A stretch of DNA of 64,000 nt, taken from NCBI GenBank assembly GCA_965368405.1, contig CBDUMS010000004.1, positions 10,092-74,091 on the forward strand. The letters run 5' to 3'. The stretch comes from S012-113 sp965368405 (GTDB lineage: Bacteria; Bacteroidota; Bacteroidia; Cytophagales; Cyclobacteriaceae). Made by a program: the position numbers and the translations under genes. Of this stretch, positions 8,463-17,745 are shown piece by piece; the first letter of the stretch is position 1; every line of letters begins with the position of its first letter. Below the pieces are notes generated by a model. That model was not told the origin of the DNA. It saw only the letters and a list, made by a program, of their open reading frames with translations, and did no database searches.

Positions 8463-9590
8463 TTACATCCCTCCTTCCGTAGCAAAGTATTCCTCAAGGG
8501 TGTCGTCGAGATTTTTCCCGCGAAGGTTCTTCGCGATGATCTTCCCCTCACGATCTAACAGAATAGAAAAAGGAATAGCATTAATGCCATAAGTCTGAGC
8601 TGCTGCTGAATTAAAATACTGCAAATCAGAAACATGAGTCCAGGTCAGGCCGTCTTCTTCTATCGCCTGTAACCATTTCTCCTTCGTTCTATCCAGCGAT
8701 ACGCCATAAACAGTAAACCCTTTGTCTTTGAATTTATTATAAGCACTTACCACATTAGGATTCTCCAATCGGCATGGTTTGCACCATTGTGCCCAAAAAT
8801 CAACTAATACTACTTTGCCTCGTAGTGACGATAATGCCACCTCTTCTCCCTCGGGGTTTGGAAGCATAATTTCAGGAGCTATTGCACCTACCGCTGTTGC
8901 ACGTGCTTTCTCCATATTTGCGGCTAGCTCTTCGATATAAAAACGACCGGGATACATCGTATTGAGTACCTGCGCTAAACTGTCGATCAGTTCGAACTGA
9001 GTGTCCTTATCTAGTGAACTAACCAGTTGATAGGTTCCTAAATTTACCTCATTCCCTCGAATTAGCTCCGCCGAGTAAGCCTGCTTCTCTTTTTGTAAAT
9101 CCATGTATGCTGCTCTAGCGGCATCAGCCTTCTCGGTATCGCCTACCTCATTTGCAGCAACAAAGTCGTTATTAATAGCTTGCTCGCGAGGGCCGAAATT
9201 ATCGTTAATGGCTTGATAAAAGGCTTCAATCTGGTCCATTTCTCGAGAACCTGATGGCTGAATAGACCTGGCCTGACTATTACCATCGAAATCGATTATT
9301 AAATCATCCTGATCAAGAACAAAGGTGGCTGCCTGTTGATTAAAAAAGTTGATACGATAAAACCCTGCCTCCCCGTTAAAATTAACCGAATAGGTATTAT
9401 CATCGTTTACTTCGATCGTATCTAAAGGCTCGGTACTGGTCCGCTGTAATTTCTCAAGAATTATTAAGCCCTGAGGCGCATTAGTAACAGTTCCTGTTAT
9501 TGTTCTCCCTTCATTCTGAGATTGGCTATCAGCTTCAGAGCAGCCAAAGAGTACACCAGTTAGAAATAAGTATGCTATTAATTGTTTCAT
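8463..9590 (-). CDS. TlpA-like thiol-disulfide oxidoreductase lipoprotein (DUF4369 plus thioredoxin)
   Basis: 375 residues. The signal peptide ends LTGVLFGC, a lipobox with Cys 17, so the protein should be lipid-anchored facing the periplasm or surface. Residues about 25-130 form the beta-rich DUF4369-type domain, then a helical linker, then a TlpA/AhpC thioredoxin domain from about 235 with DFWAQWCKPC (CxxC near 266-270) and a cis-Pro segment INAIPFSILLD. It would reduce disulfides, for example in cytochrome c maturation or in protecting outer proteins. A 313-base gap separates it from gatB, so it probably has its own promoter. Convergent with the gene ending at 8444. Confidence 0.87.
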   Translation of the reverse strand: MKQLIAYLFLTGVLFGCSEADSQSQNEGRTITGTVTNAPQGLIILEKLQRTSTEPLDTIEVNDDNTYSVNFNGEAGFYRINFFNQQAATFVLDQDDLIIDFDGNSQARSIQPSGSREMDQIEAFYQAINDNFGPREQAINNDFVAANEVGDTEKADAARAAYMDLQKEKQAYSAELIRGNEVNLGTYQLVSSLDKDTQFELIDSLAQVLNTMYPGRFYIEELAANMEKARATAVGAIAPEIMLPNPEGEEVALSSLRGKVVLVDFWAQWCKPCRLENPNVVSAYNKFKDKGFTVYGVSLDRTKEKWLQAIEEDGLTWTHVSDLQYFNSAAAQTYGINAIPFSILLDREGKIIAKNLRGKNLDDTLEEYFATEGGM

Positions 9591-9903
9591 ATTTTATTAT
9601 AATTCAGGTTTTATTCATCGCGAAGATCGTGACCAGTTGCTTCGCATACAGTGACTTATATCACCTCACAAAACTAATTAACCCTTTTAATCTACAATAA
9701 GTTTCAACGAATTATAATACCAATTGGATGCAACATCTCAGCTATCCTGGCATGTCCGGCCAACTCCGGTCACTACTCGAGGCTGTTTCGTGCTCGCAAC
9801 CAATATTCATCAAAATCCCAATAGATTATAAATTAGTTGCATATGCAACTAATTTCTCCAATGAAGTCTAACTAATTGATTATCTCGTAATTAAGATGTA
9901 TGG
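9591..9903. other. Gene-poor gap of about 313 bases
   Basis: No recognisable gene. The gap holds the upstream region of the TlpA-like gene, a 47-codon frame at 9728-9871 of unknown status, and the perfect palindrome at 9830-9855. No strong terminator for gatB and no consensus promoter box was found. Confidence 0.5.
9830..9855. repeat. 26-bp perfect palindrome
   Basis: Both arms of 13 bases match without a mismatch and without a spacer; the core is AGTTGCATATGCAACT. It has no run of T on either side, so it is not a classic terminator. The TTGC/GCAA halves resemble the dyads bound by some MarR-type dimers (inference). It lies 240 bases before the TlpA-like gene and 49 bases past the gatB stop. 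Confidence 0.6.
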
Positions 9904-11346
9904 CTACCTATTTAGCAGTTGTTGTAAGAGTGGAATTACTGTCTTTGGATCTGCCTTACCTCGCGTCGCTTTCATTATTTTACCCATGAATAGTTGCAGG
10001 ATTGCCTTTTTACCCTTCTTATAAGCGGCAACCTCGGCGGGACTATCAGCCAAAACCTTTTTAATTATCCCCTCTAACTCAGACGAGTCTTTTTGTACGG
10101 ATAGCCCTAATTCTTGAATTAGGGTACTGGTCTTTCGTTTCGAATCCTTCACTAATTCTGGCAAGACTAGTTCAACACCATTTTTATAAGTCAACTCACC
10201 TTCGTTTACAGCCTTGATTAGTTGCGCAAGCTGCACACCGGTTAAAACAAACTGATCGGGCTTCGACTGGTTGGCCAACCCCTTTACTGGTCCAAGAATC
10301 CACTTCGCGCAATCTTGGCCACTGGCTCCAGCCTGAATGGCATCCTTAAGAAGCAGTGACATCTGAATGTCGTAAGAGAGCGTTATGGAATCGCTTAAAT
10401 TGATCTTGTAATCTGATTCAAACATTGCTCTGAGTTGGCTAGGCACCAATGGCATTCCTTTTCGAATGGTTTCAAGTTTTTCTTCCTGAATATGAACTGG
10501 AGCCAGGTCCGGCTCCGGAAAATAGCGGTAGTCGTGGGCCTCTTCTTTATCGCGCATACTCTGGGTCTTACCAGTCTCTATGTTAAAGAGCCGAGACTCA
10601 ACCTCAACATGATTCCCTTGGCTGATTAAATCACATTGTCTTATATACTCTATTTCCAGCGCCTTTCTAATATGTCGAATTGAATTCATATTCTTGATTT
10701 CGACTTTATTGCCTAGCTTATTACCTCCCTTTGGGCGCACTGAGATATTTGCATCGCATCGCAAAGAGCCTTCCTCCATATTGCCGTCACTTATTCCCAG
10801 AAATCGAACGGTTTGCTGAACTTCATTTACAAAACTGGCAACATCAGATATTGTAGAGATTACCGGTTTGGTCACCAACTCTAATAACGGCATTCCTGCT
10901 CGATTCAGATCGATATACGAATACGAATCATGCAGATCATGGATCGATTTTCCAGCATCGGCCTCCATATGGATTTTCTCGAGCTCAATAAGTTTTTCTC
11001 CTTCATCACTTGGAATACTTACCTCTCCACCAACACAAATTGGCGTATTTTGCTGGGTTATTTGATAACCCAAGGGCGAATCTGGATAGAAATAGTGTTT
11101 CCGGTCGAAGTAAAAATCTCGTGTAATATTGCATCCAAAGGCCAACCCAAGTTTGATTGCCTTTTCAACGGCAGCATCATTCAGAACAGGTAGGGTTCCG
11201 GGATGTGCCAGACTCACCTCATTTATTTGAGTATTAGGATCTTCGCCAAATTCCGTTGTGTCGGCACTAAAGAGTTTAGTGTTAGTATTTAACTGGATAT
11301 GAATCTCCAGCCCTGCTACCATTTCGTATTCTTGGGTATTCGTCAT
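9904..11346 (-). CDS. gatB: Asp-tRNA(Asn)/Glu-tRNA(Gln) amidotransferase subunit B
   Basis: 480 residues, normal for GatB. The catalytic cradle carries EMVAGLEIHIQLNTNTKLFS, HPGTLPVLN, and DRKHYFYPDSPLGYQITQ, with the signature segment LRCDANISVRP; the C-terminal helical YqeY-like tail (SPAEVAAYKKGKKAILQLFMGKIMK) binds tRNA. In the GatCAB complex it transamidates misacylated Glu-tRNA(Gln) or Asp-tRNA(Asn), with ammonia delivered from GatA. Genes for GatA and GatC are not here. It starts three bases after alaS, so both are read from one transcript, a translation-related pair. Confidence 0.96.
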   Translation of the reverse strand: MTNTQEYEMVAGLEIHIQLNTNTKLFSADTTEFGEDPNTQINEVSLAHPGTLPVLNDAAVEKAIKLGLAFGCNITRDFYFDRKHYFYPDSPLGYQITQQNTPICVGGEVSIPSDEGEKLIELEKIHMEADAGKSIHDLHDSYSYIDLNRAGMPLLELVTKPVISTISDVASFVNEVQQTVRFLGISDGNMEEGSLRCDANISVRPKGGNKLGNKVEIKNMNSIRHIRKALEIEYIRQCDLISQGNHVEVESRLFNIETGKTQSMRDKEEAHDYRYFPEPDLAPVHIQEEKLETIRKGMPLVPSQLRAMFESDYKINLSDSITLSYDIQMSLLLKDAIQAGASGQDCAKWILGPVKGLANQSKPDQFVLTGVQLAQLIKAVNEGELTYKNGVELVLPELVKDSKRKTSTLIQELGLSVQKDSSELEGIIKKVLADSPAEVAAYKKGKKAILQLFMGKIMKATRGKADPKTVIPLLQQLLNR

Positions 11347-11349
11347 AAG

Positions 11350-13977
11350 TTATTTGGGAAGATAACCTGCCGCAAGCTCTCGTACCTTACCTAAACCGCT
11401 AGCATCACTCCCACCCGCGGTTGCGAAGAACGGCTGTCCGCCACCGCCTCCTTTAATGGCAGCAGCAAGCTCTCTTACAATATTCCCCGCATGCAAATTG
11501 TGCTCCTTAACTATATTCTCCGAAATGGTAACAGCGATTTGAGGCTTACCATTGATTTCAGTTGTAAGCACCATGTAAAGGTTTTCCACCTCATTTTTAA
11601 TTTCGAATCCTAGCTGCTTTAGCCCACCACCATCAGGAACATCTACCGCTGCAATAATTGCCGAAATACCATTATGATCTTTTGCAGACTTAATTAAATC
11701 GTCCTTCAAAGAGCCTACCTGTTGTTTTTTTAAGGTTTCAAGTTCCTTGTCTGCCTTGTTCTTTTCGCTAACCAAGGTTGTAATAGCCTTACTCAAGTCT
11801 TTCGGATGCTTAAGAAGCTCCTTTAGCTCACTTAGAATTTCTTCTTCTTGCTGTATATAAAGTTCTGCAACCTCGCCGGTAATGGCTTCTATTCTTCTTA
11901 CGCCAGCAGAAATGGAGCTTTCCGAGGTGATCTTAAAGAGTCCGATTTGCCCCGTGGCAGGAACATGGGTTCCTCCACATAGTTCTACCGAATAGTCTCG
12001 ATCAAAAATTATCATTCGGACTTTCTCACCATATTTTTCACCAAATAACGCCATTGCTCCCTGCGCTTTGGCTTCATCGATTGGCACATTCCGCAACTCT
12101 TCGATCGTGATATTCTCGCGAATCTTCTTATTTACAATATTCTCTACATTCTTAATTTCTTCTTCAGTCATTTTAGCAAAATGAGAGAAATCAAAGCGAA
12201 GAAGCTTTTCATTAACGAGCGAACCTCGTTGTTCTACATGTTCGCCGAGCACTTCACGCAACGCGGCATGCATTAGGTGAGTTGCAGAATGATTGTTTAC
12301 CGTTTTAAGTCGTTTGGTTTCATTAACGAACGCATTAAAGGGAAGTTCAGGATTATTAGGCAGCTTATTGACAAAATGAACAATTAGGTCATTCTCCTTA
12401 ATGGTATTGGTAACAAAAATTTCTTCATCCGAGGAGGCCAGTCTTCCGGTGTCACCAACCTGCCCGCCACTCTCGGCATAAAATGGGGTAACGTCAAGGA
12501 CTACCTGAAATAGCTCCTTGCCTTTTTGTTTCAGCGTGCGGTAACGCAATATTCTAGATTCTGCCTGGGTATGTTCGTACCCAACAAATTCAACATTTGT
12601 GTCGCTATTAAGTACCGTCCAATCGCCTGTTTCTTTACTGGCATCTTGTTTAGATCGTGATTTCTGCTTTGCCATTTCGGCATTAAAACCTTCATCATCG
12701 ATGCTAAAACCCTTTTCGCGAGCAATGAGTGAGGTTAAATCGATAGGGAAACCAAAGGTATCGTATAATTCAAAGGCCTGATCACCTGGAATAACCTTTT
12801 GTTGATTCTTATCTAACTCGGCAGTAATAATCGCAAGTCGCTTAAGCCCTTGTTCTAGGGTATGCAGAAAGCTTGTTTCTTCCTGGGTTATAACCTTAGC
12901 AATGAAATCAATCTGATCTTTCAATTCAGGGAATACACCTTCAAACTGATCTTGCAATGAAGGTAGCAGATCGGCAAGAAATGGCTTTTTTAAATCAAGG
13001 AACTGAAAGCCATAGCGTACTGCTCTCCGAAGAATACGTCTAATTACATATCCTGCTCCGGTATTCGATGGCAATTGTCCATCAGCAATGGAAAATGAAA
13101 TGGCTCGAATATGGTCGACAATAACGCGCATAGCGATATCGGTCTTTTCTGATGTACCATATTCTACGTCTGCAATCTTGCCTAAAGCCTTAATAGTTGG
13201 TTGAAAGACATCGGTATCGTAATTCGAGGACTTCTTCTGAATAGCCATAGCAAGGCGTTCGAACCCCATACCCGTATCAACATGCTTAGCAGGCAGTTCT
13301 AAAAGTTTCCCTCCTGTCTGTCTATTAAACTGTATAAATACGAGATTCCATATTTCTACTACCTGCGGGTGATCTTGATTCACAAAATCATGCCCAGATT
13401 TCTTGGCAATTTCCGCATCAGAGCGTAGATCGATATGAATTTCAGAGCAAGGGCCACATGGACCGGTGTCACCCATTTCCCAAAAGTTGTCTTTTTTAGA
13501 TCCATCGAGAATTCTGTCGGCTGGAAGAAAATTTTTCCAATAACCACGCGCCTCATCATCAACTTCTAAACCGTCGGACTTATCGCCGCCAAATACTGTT
13601 GCATAGAGTCTATCTTTTGGTAATCCGTACACTTCGGTAAGAAGCTCCCAAGCCCATTCAATAGCCTCCTTCTTAAAATAATCGCCAAACGACCAGTTAC
13701 CCAACATCTCAAACATCGTATGATGATAGGTGTCGATTCCAACCTCCTCAAGGTCATTATGTTTACCCGATACCCTAAGGCATTTCTGTGTGTCGGCAAT
13801 CCGTAGTTCTTGCGGATTTTTAGTACCCAGAAAGTAATCCTTAAACTGATTCATTCCAGCATTTGTAAACATCAGAGTAGGATCATCCTTCACCACCATA
13901 GGAGCTGATGGCACGATCTTGTGTGATTTTTCCTTAAAAAACTCTAAAAATTGCTTCCTAATCTGTTTTGATTCCAT
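11350..13977 (-). CDS. alaS: Alanyl-tRNA synthetase
   Basis: 875 residues, full length. Starts MESKQIRKQFLEFFKEKSHKI with class II motif 1 APMVVKDDPTLMFTNAGMNQFK; the editing domain has HSATHLMHAALREVLG and CGGTHV (zinc ligands), and the C-terminal C-Ala domain has the glycine-rich GGGGQPFFATAGG. It charges tRNA(Ala) with alanine and clears mischarged Ser or Gly. It is divergent from the LytM gene with 139 bases between, and upstream of gatB by three bases. No T-box is expected or seen in this phylum. Confidence 0.97.
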   Translation of the reverse strand: MESKQIRKQFLEFFKEKSHKIVPSAPMVVKDDPTLMFTNAGMNQFKDYFLGTKNPQELRIADTQKCLRVSGKHNDLEEVGIDTYHHTMFEMLGNWSFGDYFKKEAIEWAWELLTEVYGLPKDRLYATVFGGDKSDGLEVDDEARGYWKNFLPADRILDGSKKDNFWEMGDTGPCGPCSEIHIDLRSDAEIAKKSGHDFVNQDHPQVVEIWNLVFIQFNRQTGGKLLELPAKHVDTGMGFERLAMAIQKKSSNYDTDVFQPTIKALGKIADVEYGTSEKTDIAMRVIVDHIRAISFSIADGQLPSNTGAGYVIRRILRRAVRYGFQFLDLKKPFLADLLPSLQDQFEGVFPELKDQIDFIAKVITQEETSFLHTLEQGLKRLAIITAELDKNQQKVIPGDQAFELYDTFGFPIDLTSLIAREKGFSIDDEGFNAEMAKQKSRSKQDASKETGDWTVLNSDTNVEFVGYEHTQAESRILRYRTLKQKGKELFQVVLDVTPFYAESGGQVGDTGRLASSDEEIFVTNTIKENDLIVHFVNKLPNNPELPFNAFVNETKRLKTVNNHSATHLMHAALREVLGEHVEQRGSLVNEKLLRFDFSHFAKMTEEEIKNVENIVNKKIRENITIEELRNVPIDEAKAQGAMALFGEKYGEKVRMIIFDRDYSVELCGGTHVPATGQIGLFKITSESSISAGVRRIEAITGEVAELYIQQEEEILSELKELLKHPKDLSKAITTLVSEKNKADKELETLKKQQVGSLKDDLIKSAKDHNGISAIIAAVDVPDGGGLKQLGFEIKNEVENLYMVLTTEINGKPQIAVTISENIVKEHNLHAGNIVRELAAAIKGGGGGQPFFATAGGSDASGLGKVRELAAGYLPK

Positions 13978-14033
13978 ACTAAATCACCTTTTTAAGCCTG
14001 TATTCGATGGCTAACCATCTCAAATCACCCTAA

Positions 14034-14067
14034 TTGAAACAATTTTCTATTAATTAGCGTAATTTTG
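14034..14067 (+). promoter_or_regulatory. Promoter TTG-N23-TAATTTTG for the LytM cluster
   Basis: TTG at 14034-14036 and an exact TAnnTTTG box (TAATTTTG) at 14060-14067, spaced 23 bases. ATG 14117 follows 49 bases after the box, so the leader would be about 45 bases. It lies in the gap divergent from alaS. Confidence 0.45.
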
Positions 14068-14116
14068 TACAGAATTTGAAAAACACAAAAGTAGAAGAAA
14101 TCTATTTAGTCGCATT

Positions 14117-15100
14117 ATGGCAAGGATTAAATATTACTACGATACGGAAACTTGTAGATACGAAAGGGTAAAAGTTCGTACCTGGGATGTATTCTTAAAC
14201 CTTTTGGGTTTTCTTACGATCGCTATACTTATTGCGGGCGGAATGTTATGGGGATTCACCAAATACTTCGAATCACCAAAAGAAATGATGCTCCGTAAAG
14301 AAAACGAGGAGCTCAAACTACACTACGATATTCTTGACCAGGAAATGAGTTATGTACGCGACATGCTGAACAACCTTCAAGAGCGCGATGATAATGTTTA
14401 CCGGGTAATTTTTGAAGCCGAACCGATACCATCGAGTATTCGAACAGCCGGAGCAGGTGGTAGCGAAACCTATAAAGACTTACTCGATGAGAATCTTTTG
14501 CAAGAAGAGCTCATCATGGAAAATTTCAGAGAAATTGATCAGCTTAAGCGGCAAATGTATGTCCAAACCAAGTCCTATGACGAGATCATTGAGTTAGCGC
14601 TGAATAAAGAAAAAATGATGGCAGCTATTCCTGCTATTCAACCCATACAGAATAAAGAGCTGACACGTTTAGCCTCTGGTTTTGGAATGCGTATTCACCC
14701 TATCTATAAAGTGAAGCGGATGCATACCGGGTTAGACTTCTCTGCCCCACGAGGAACTCCAATTTATGCAACTGGTGCGGGAAAAGTAAAAAGAGCTGTT
14801 ACCAGCTATCGTAAGACCGGGTATGGAAACTACGTTGAAATCGACCATGGCTTCGGCTATAGAACCAAATATGCCCATATGCAAATGTTAGCTGTTAAAG
14901 TTGGCCAGGAAGTTAAAAGAGGCGATTTAATAGGCTATGTTGGAAGTACAGGTGGATCTACGGCCCCTCATTGTCATTATGAAATCATTAAAAACGGTAA
15001 AAAAATCAATCCAATCCAGTTTATCATCCAAGATGTAAGCGACGAAGAATACCAAAAGCTGTTAGAATTAGCATCAAGAGAAAATCAATCTTTGGGCTAA
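14117..15100 (+). CDS. M23 (LytM) family peptidase, membrane-anchored, paralogue 1
   Basis: 327 residues: a short cytoplasmic N-terminus IKYYYDTETCRYERV, one membrane helix (about 28-50), a coiled-coil region (about 55-165) and a C-terminal M23 domain. The zinc motif is complete: HTGLD (HxxxD) near 204 and HCHYE (HxH) near 290. It should cut peptide cross-links in peptidoglycan from the inner-membrane face, or act as an amidase activator. The next gene encodes a paralogue of exactly the same length and layout. Both are commonly seen near alaS in this phylum. Confidence 0.9.
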   Translation: MARIKYYYDTETCRYERVKVRTWDVFLNLLGFLTIAILIAGGMLWGFTKYFESPKEMMLRKENEELKLHYDILDQEMSYVRDMLNNLQERDDNVYRVIFEAEPIPSSIRTAGAGGSETYKDLLDENLLQEELIMENFREIDQLKRQMYVQTKSYDEIIELALNKEKMMAAIPAIQPIQNKELTRLASGFGMRIHPIYKVKRMHTGLDFSAPRGTPIYATGAGKVKRAVTSYRKTGYGNYVEIDHGFGYRTKYAHMQMLAVKVGQEVKRGDLIGYVGSTGGSTAPHCHYEIIKNGKKINPIQFIIQDVSDEEYQKLLELASRENQSLG

Positions 15101-15152
15101 ATAATCTAAAAATGCCCTATATTAGCGCATTGGCGGCACGTCGATATAACCT

Positions 15153-16136
15153 ATGACCAAAATCAAGTATTATTATAATGAGGAGACTTGCTCCTACGAA
15201 CCGGTAGAGAGATCCTTAAAAAATAAGATTTTATTAGGTTTAGGCTACTTACTTATGGCGGCGCTGGTAAGCTCTGCAGGCCTCTACGCATTCTATAATT
15301 ATAACCCAACCCCGAAAGAAGACCTACTCGTTAGCAACAGAGAAAAGCTTGATATTCAGTGGGATATATTACAACATGAAATTGGCTTTATCAACGATGC
15401 AATTGCTGACCTTCAAATGGATGACAACGAACTTCGTGAGATTCTGGAACTAAAAGATTTGCCTGAAGAGATTAGAAATGCCGGTATTGGTGGTGACAAC
15501 CAAATAGCCAGCTTACAAAACCAGAACCTGAAGTTTGAGAATAAAATTGTTGATGCTTACCAAAAGATCTCAAAACTAAAGGCGCAACTTACTATACAGG
15601 GACTTTCGCTAGATACTATTGCCAAGTACGCTGATGCCCGAGATCACTACTGGGCTCACATTCCTGCTATCCAGCCGGTAGATCATAAAGACTTACGACG
15701 TTTCTCTCCAGTTTATGGAATGAGGCTTAACCCTGTATTGGGAAAATGGATGCCACATAAAGGACTTGACTTTATGGGTGAGCGCGGCATTCCGATTTAC
15801 GCAACAGGCGACGGTGAAGTAGTCCTCGCTCAAATGACTTATGGCGGGTTCGGTAACCTTGTGGTAATTGACCATGGCTACGGTTATAAAACACGCTATG
15901 CCCACCTGAACAGGATACAACCTTTTAATGTTAAGAAAGGCGACAAAGTGAAACGAGGGCAAGTAATTGGCTTTATGGGTTCTACCGGCAGATCGGCGGG
16001 ACTTCATCTGCACTATGAAGTACTAAAGGATAATGTACAGGTTAACCCTATTGGCTTCTTCCAGTTAGAGCTTGACCATGAGTCGTACAAAAAGCTACTT
16101 CTTCTTGCAAAAGATAACGTAGCACCACTCGATTAA
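15153..16136 (+). CDS. M23 (LytM) family peptidase, membrane-anchored, paralogue 2
   Basis: Also 327 residues, with the same plan as the previous gene: IKYYYNEETCSYEPV, membrane helix about 27-48, coiled coil, then M23 domain with HKGLDF (HxxxD) and LHLHYE (HxH), so zinc binding and activity are predicted for both copies. The coiled-coil parts differ much more than the catalytic parts. The 52-base gap has no clear promoter box, so it is probably read with the first copy. The two look like a tandem duplication that has diverged in partner binding or timing. Confidence 0.9.
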   Translation: MTKIKYYYNEETCSYEPVERSLKNKILLGLGYLLMAALVSSAGLYAFYNYNPTPKEDLLVSNREKLDIQWDILQHEIGFINDAIADLQMDDNELREILELKDLPEEIRNAGIGGDNQIASLQNQNLKFENKIVDAYQKISKLKAQLTIQGLSLDTIAKYADARDHYWAHIPAIQPVDHKDLRRFSPVYGMRLNPVLGKWMPHKGLDFMGERGIPIYATGDGEVVLAQMTYGGFGNLVVIDHGYGYKTRYAHLNRIQPFNVKKGDKVKRGQVIGFMGSTGRSAGLHLHYEVLKDNVQVNPIGFFQLELDHESYKKLLLLAKDNVAPLD

Positions 16137-16191
16137 AATTAAATCCAGCATTTTTATTGTGATTAAACTGAGGTATCCTCTTTTTTGCAGG

Positions 16192-17394
16192 ATGCAGCAG
16201 CTCGCTAAAAATCTCTTGTTTATAATACTCCTATCTGGAGCATTTGCTGCCTGTAAAACACAGAAATCTGTTCCACAAAAAACAACAGTTGATGTTGTTG
16301 ATAGCGCTGCAGTAACTCCGGTTGACACCATAATATTCAATGCTGATACTGTTGCTGTCCTAGCTGCCGACTCTTTGCCTTCAATCGATACATTATCTAT
16401 TCCCTTAGAACGTAAGGATAGTATCCGATTTGCAGCAGTGGGTGACATTATGCTGGGCACAAACTTTCCTGAGTCCTATTACCTCCCTCCTAACGAAGGA
16501 CGGGAAATGTTGCAAGAAGTGACATCGGCCTTTTCCGATTCCGATATTGTATTTGGAAATCTAGAAGGTGTATTGCTCGATAGCGGTGGCACGCAGAAAG
16601 AATGCCGCAACCCAAAAACGTGTTACTTATTTCGAAGTCCGGAGTATATGGGCGATAGGCTTGCCGAGGCTGGATTTAATCTTTTTAGTGTAGCGAATAA
16701 CCACGCTGGAGACTTTGGGCCAGAAGGCAGAGCGAACACAAGCAAAGTTTTGGATAGCTTAGGCATACCACATGCCGGAAATATTGAACGGCCATACACC
16801 ATCTTCGAGAAAGAAGGTATAACCTACGGATTTGCAGCATTTTCGCCGAATAAAGGAACGCCCAACATCAACGACCTAAAGGGAGCGATAAATATTGTTG
16901 CGCACTTAGACAGCCTTACCGATATCATTATTATTTCTTTTCATGGTGGTGCCGAAGGAAGCAATTATACCAGCGTACCGAGAGAGCATGAATACTTTTA
17001 TGGAGAAGATCGAGGAGATGTATATAATTTCGCTCACACCCTCGTTGATGCCGGAGCGGATGTGATATTCGGTCATGGGCCCCATGTGCCCCGTGCAATT
17101 GACATTTATAAAGATCGGTTTATTGCGTATAGCCTCGGTAATTTTGCGACCTACGCTCGTTTTAATCTAAGAGGACCTAATGGATTAGCACCTATTATTA
17201 AGTTGGTGATGAATAATGAAGGTCGCTTTCTTTCAGGGCAAATATTATCTTACCGACAATATGGAAGAGGCGTTCCAAAACCCGATTTGAATAATGGTGC
17301 GGCTGAGCTAATTCGAGAACTTACAAAAAAAGACCTACCAGAAGTTGAAATAACCATTGATGAATCAGGTTTTATTTCCTATCTTCACCCTTAA
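16192..17394 (+). CDS. CapA/PGA_cap family lipoprotein
   Basis: About 400 residues from ATG 16192. The signal peptide ends LLSGAFAAC, a lipobox-like site, then a low-complexity Thr/Val/Asp linker to about residue 75. The rest is a calcineurin-like phosphoesterase of the CapA type: VGDIMLGTNF, DIVFGNLEG, SVANNHAGDFG, IIISFHGGAE and GADVIFGHGPHV carry the metal-binding Asp, Asn and His residues. CapA proteins take part in poly-gamma-glutamate synthesis, but many relatives have unknown roles, and no capBC genes are here. The GTG at 16159 is a less likely start. The merR gene follows after 12 bases. Confidence 0.85.
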   Translation: MQQLAKNLLFIILLSGAFAACKTQKSVPQKTTVDVVDSAAVTPVDTIIFNADTVAVLAADSLPSIDTLSIPLERKDSIRFAAVGDIMLGTNFPESYYLPPNEGREMLQEVTSAFSDSDIVFGNLEGVLLDSGGTQKECRNPKTCYLFRSPEYMGDRLAEAGFNLFSVANNHAGDFGPEGRANTSKVLDSLGIPHAGNIERPYTIFEKEGITYGFAAFSPNKGTPNINDLKGAINIVAHLDSLTDIIIISFHGGAEGSNYTSVPREHEYFYGEDRGDVYNFAHTLVDAGADVIFGHGPHVPRAIDIYKDRFIAYSLGNFATYARFNLRGPNGLAPIIKLVMNNEGRFLSGQILSYRQYGRGVPKPDLNNGAAELIRELTKKDLPEVEITIDESGFISYLHP

Positions 17395-17406
17395 ATTTAA
17401 TATTGA

Positions 17407-17742
17407 ATGCCCTACAAAGAAAGAGAGATTGAGAAAGTATATTTTACCATCGGTGAAGTCGCTGAAGAGTTTAATGTAGCAACCTCCCTAATACGATTTT
17501 GGGAAAGTGAATTTGAAGTTCTCAACCCTAAAAAGAACAAAAAGGGCAATCGACAGTTCACTCGCTCTGATATTGAAAAGCTTAGATTAATCTATCATCT
17601 TGTTAAGGAGCGTGGTTTTACCCTTCAAGGTGCCAAAGAGATGTTGAACAACAACCCGGGCGAACTTCAGGATAAAATGGAGATGATAGAATCCCTTCAG
17701 AAGGTGAAAAGTTTTATCCTTCAACTTAAAGAGCAGCTTTAG
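17407..17742 (+). CDS. MerR-family transcriptional regulator
   Basis: 111 residues. A winged helix-turn-helix is visible at once: YFTIGEVAEEFNVATSLIRFWESEF, then the wing RQFTRSDIEKLRLIYHLV and a short dimerising helix (SLQKVKSFILQLKEQL). There is no effector domain and no cysteine pair, so it is not a metal or redox sensor of the classical type. Its target is unknown; small MerR proteins of this type sit between M23 and dprA genes in many Bacteroidota (recalled, not checked). It is probably co-transcribed with the neighbours on both sides (12- and 3-base gaps). Confidence 0.88.
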   Translation: MPYKEREIEKVYFTIGEVAEEFNVATSLIRFWESEFEVLNPKKNKKGNRQFTRSDIEKLRLIYHLVKERGFTLQGAKEMLNNNPGELQDKMEMIESLQKVKSFILQLKEQL

Positions 17743-17745
17743 AGA

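Noticed and set aside
15693..16013. 106-codon minus-strand frame inside the second LytM gene
   Set aside because: Shadow of the conserved M23 catalytic domain; no family features in the product.
16159..16191. GTG start for the CapA-like lipoprotein
   Set aside because: It would add 11 residues (IKLRYPLFCR-type) before a normal short basic signal peptide that starts at ATG 16192.
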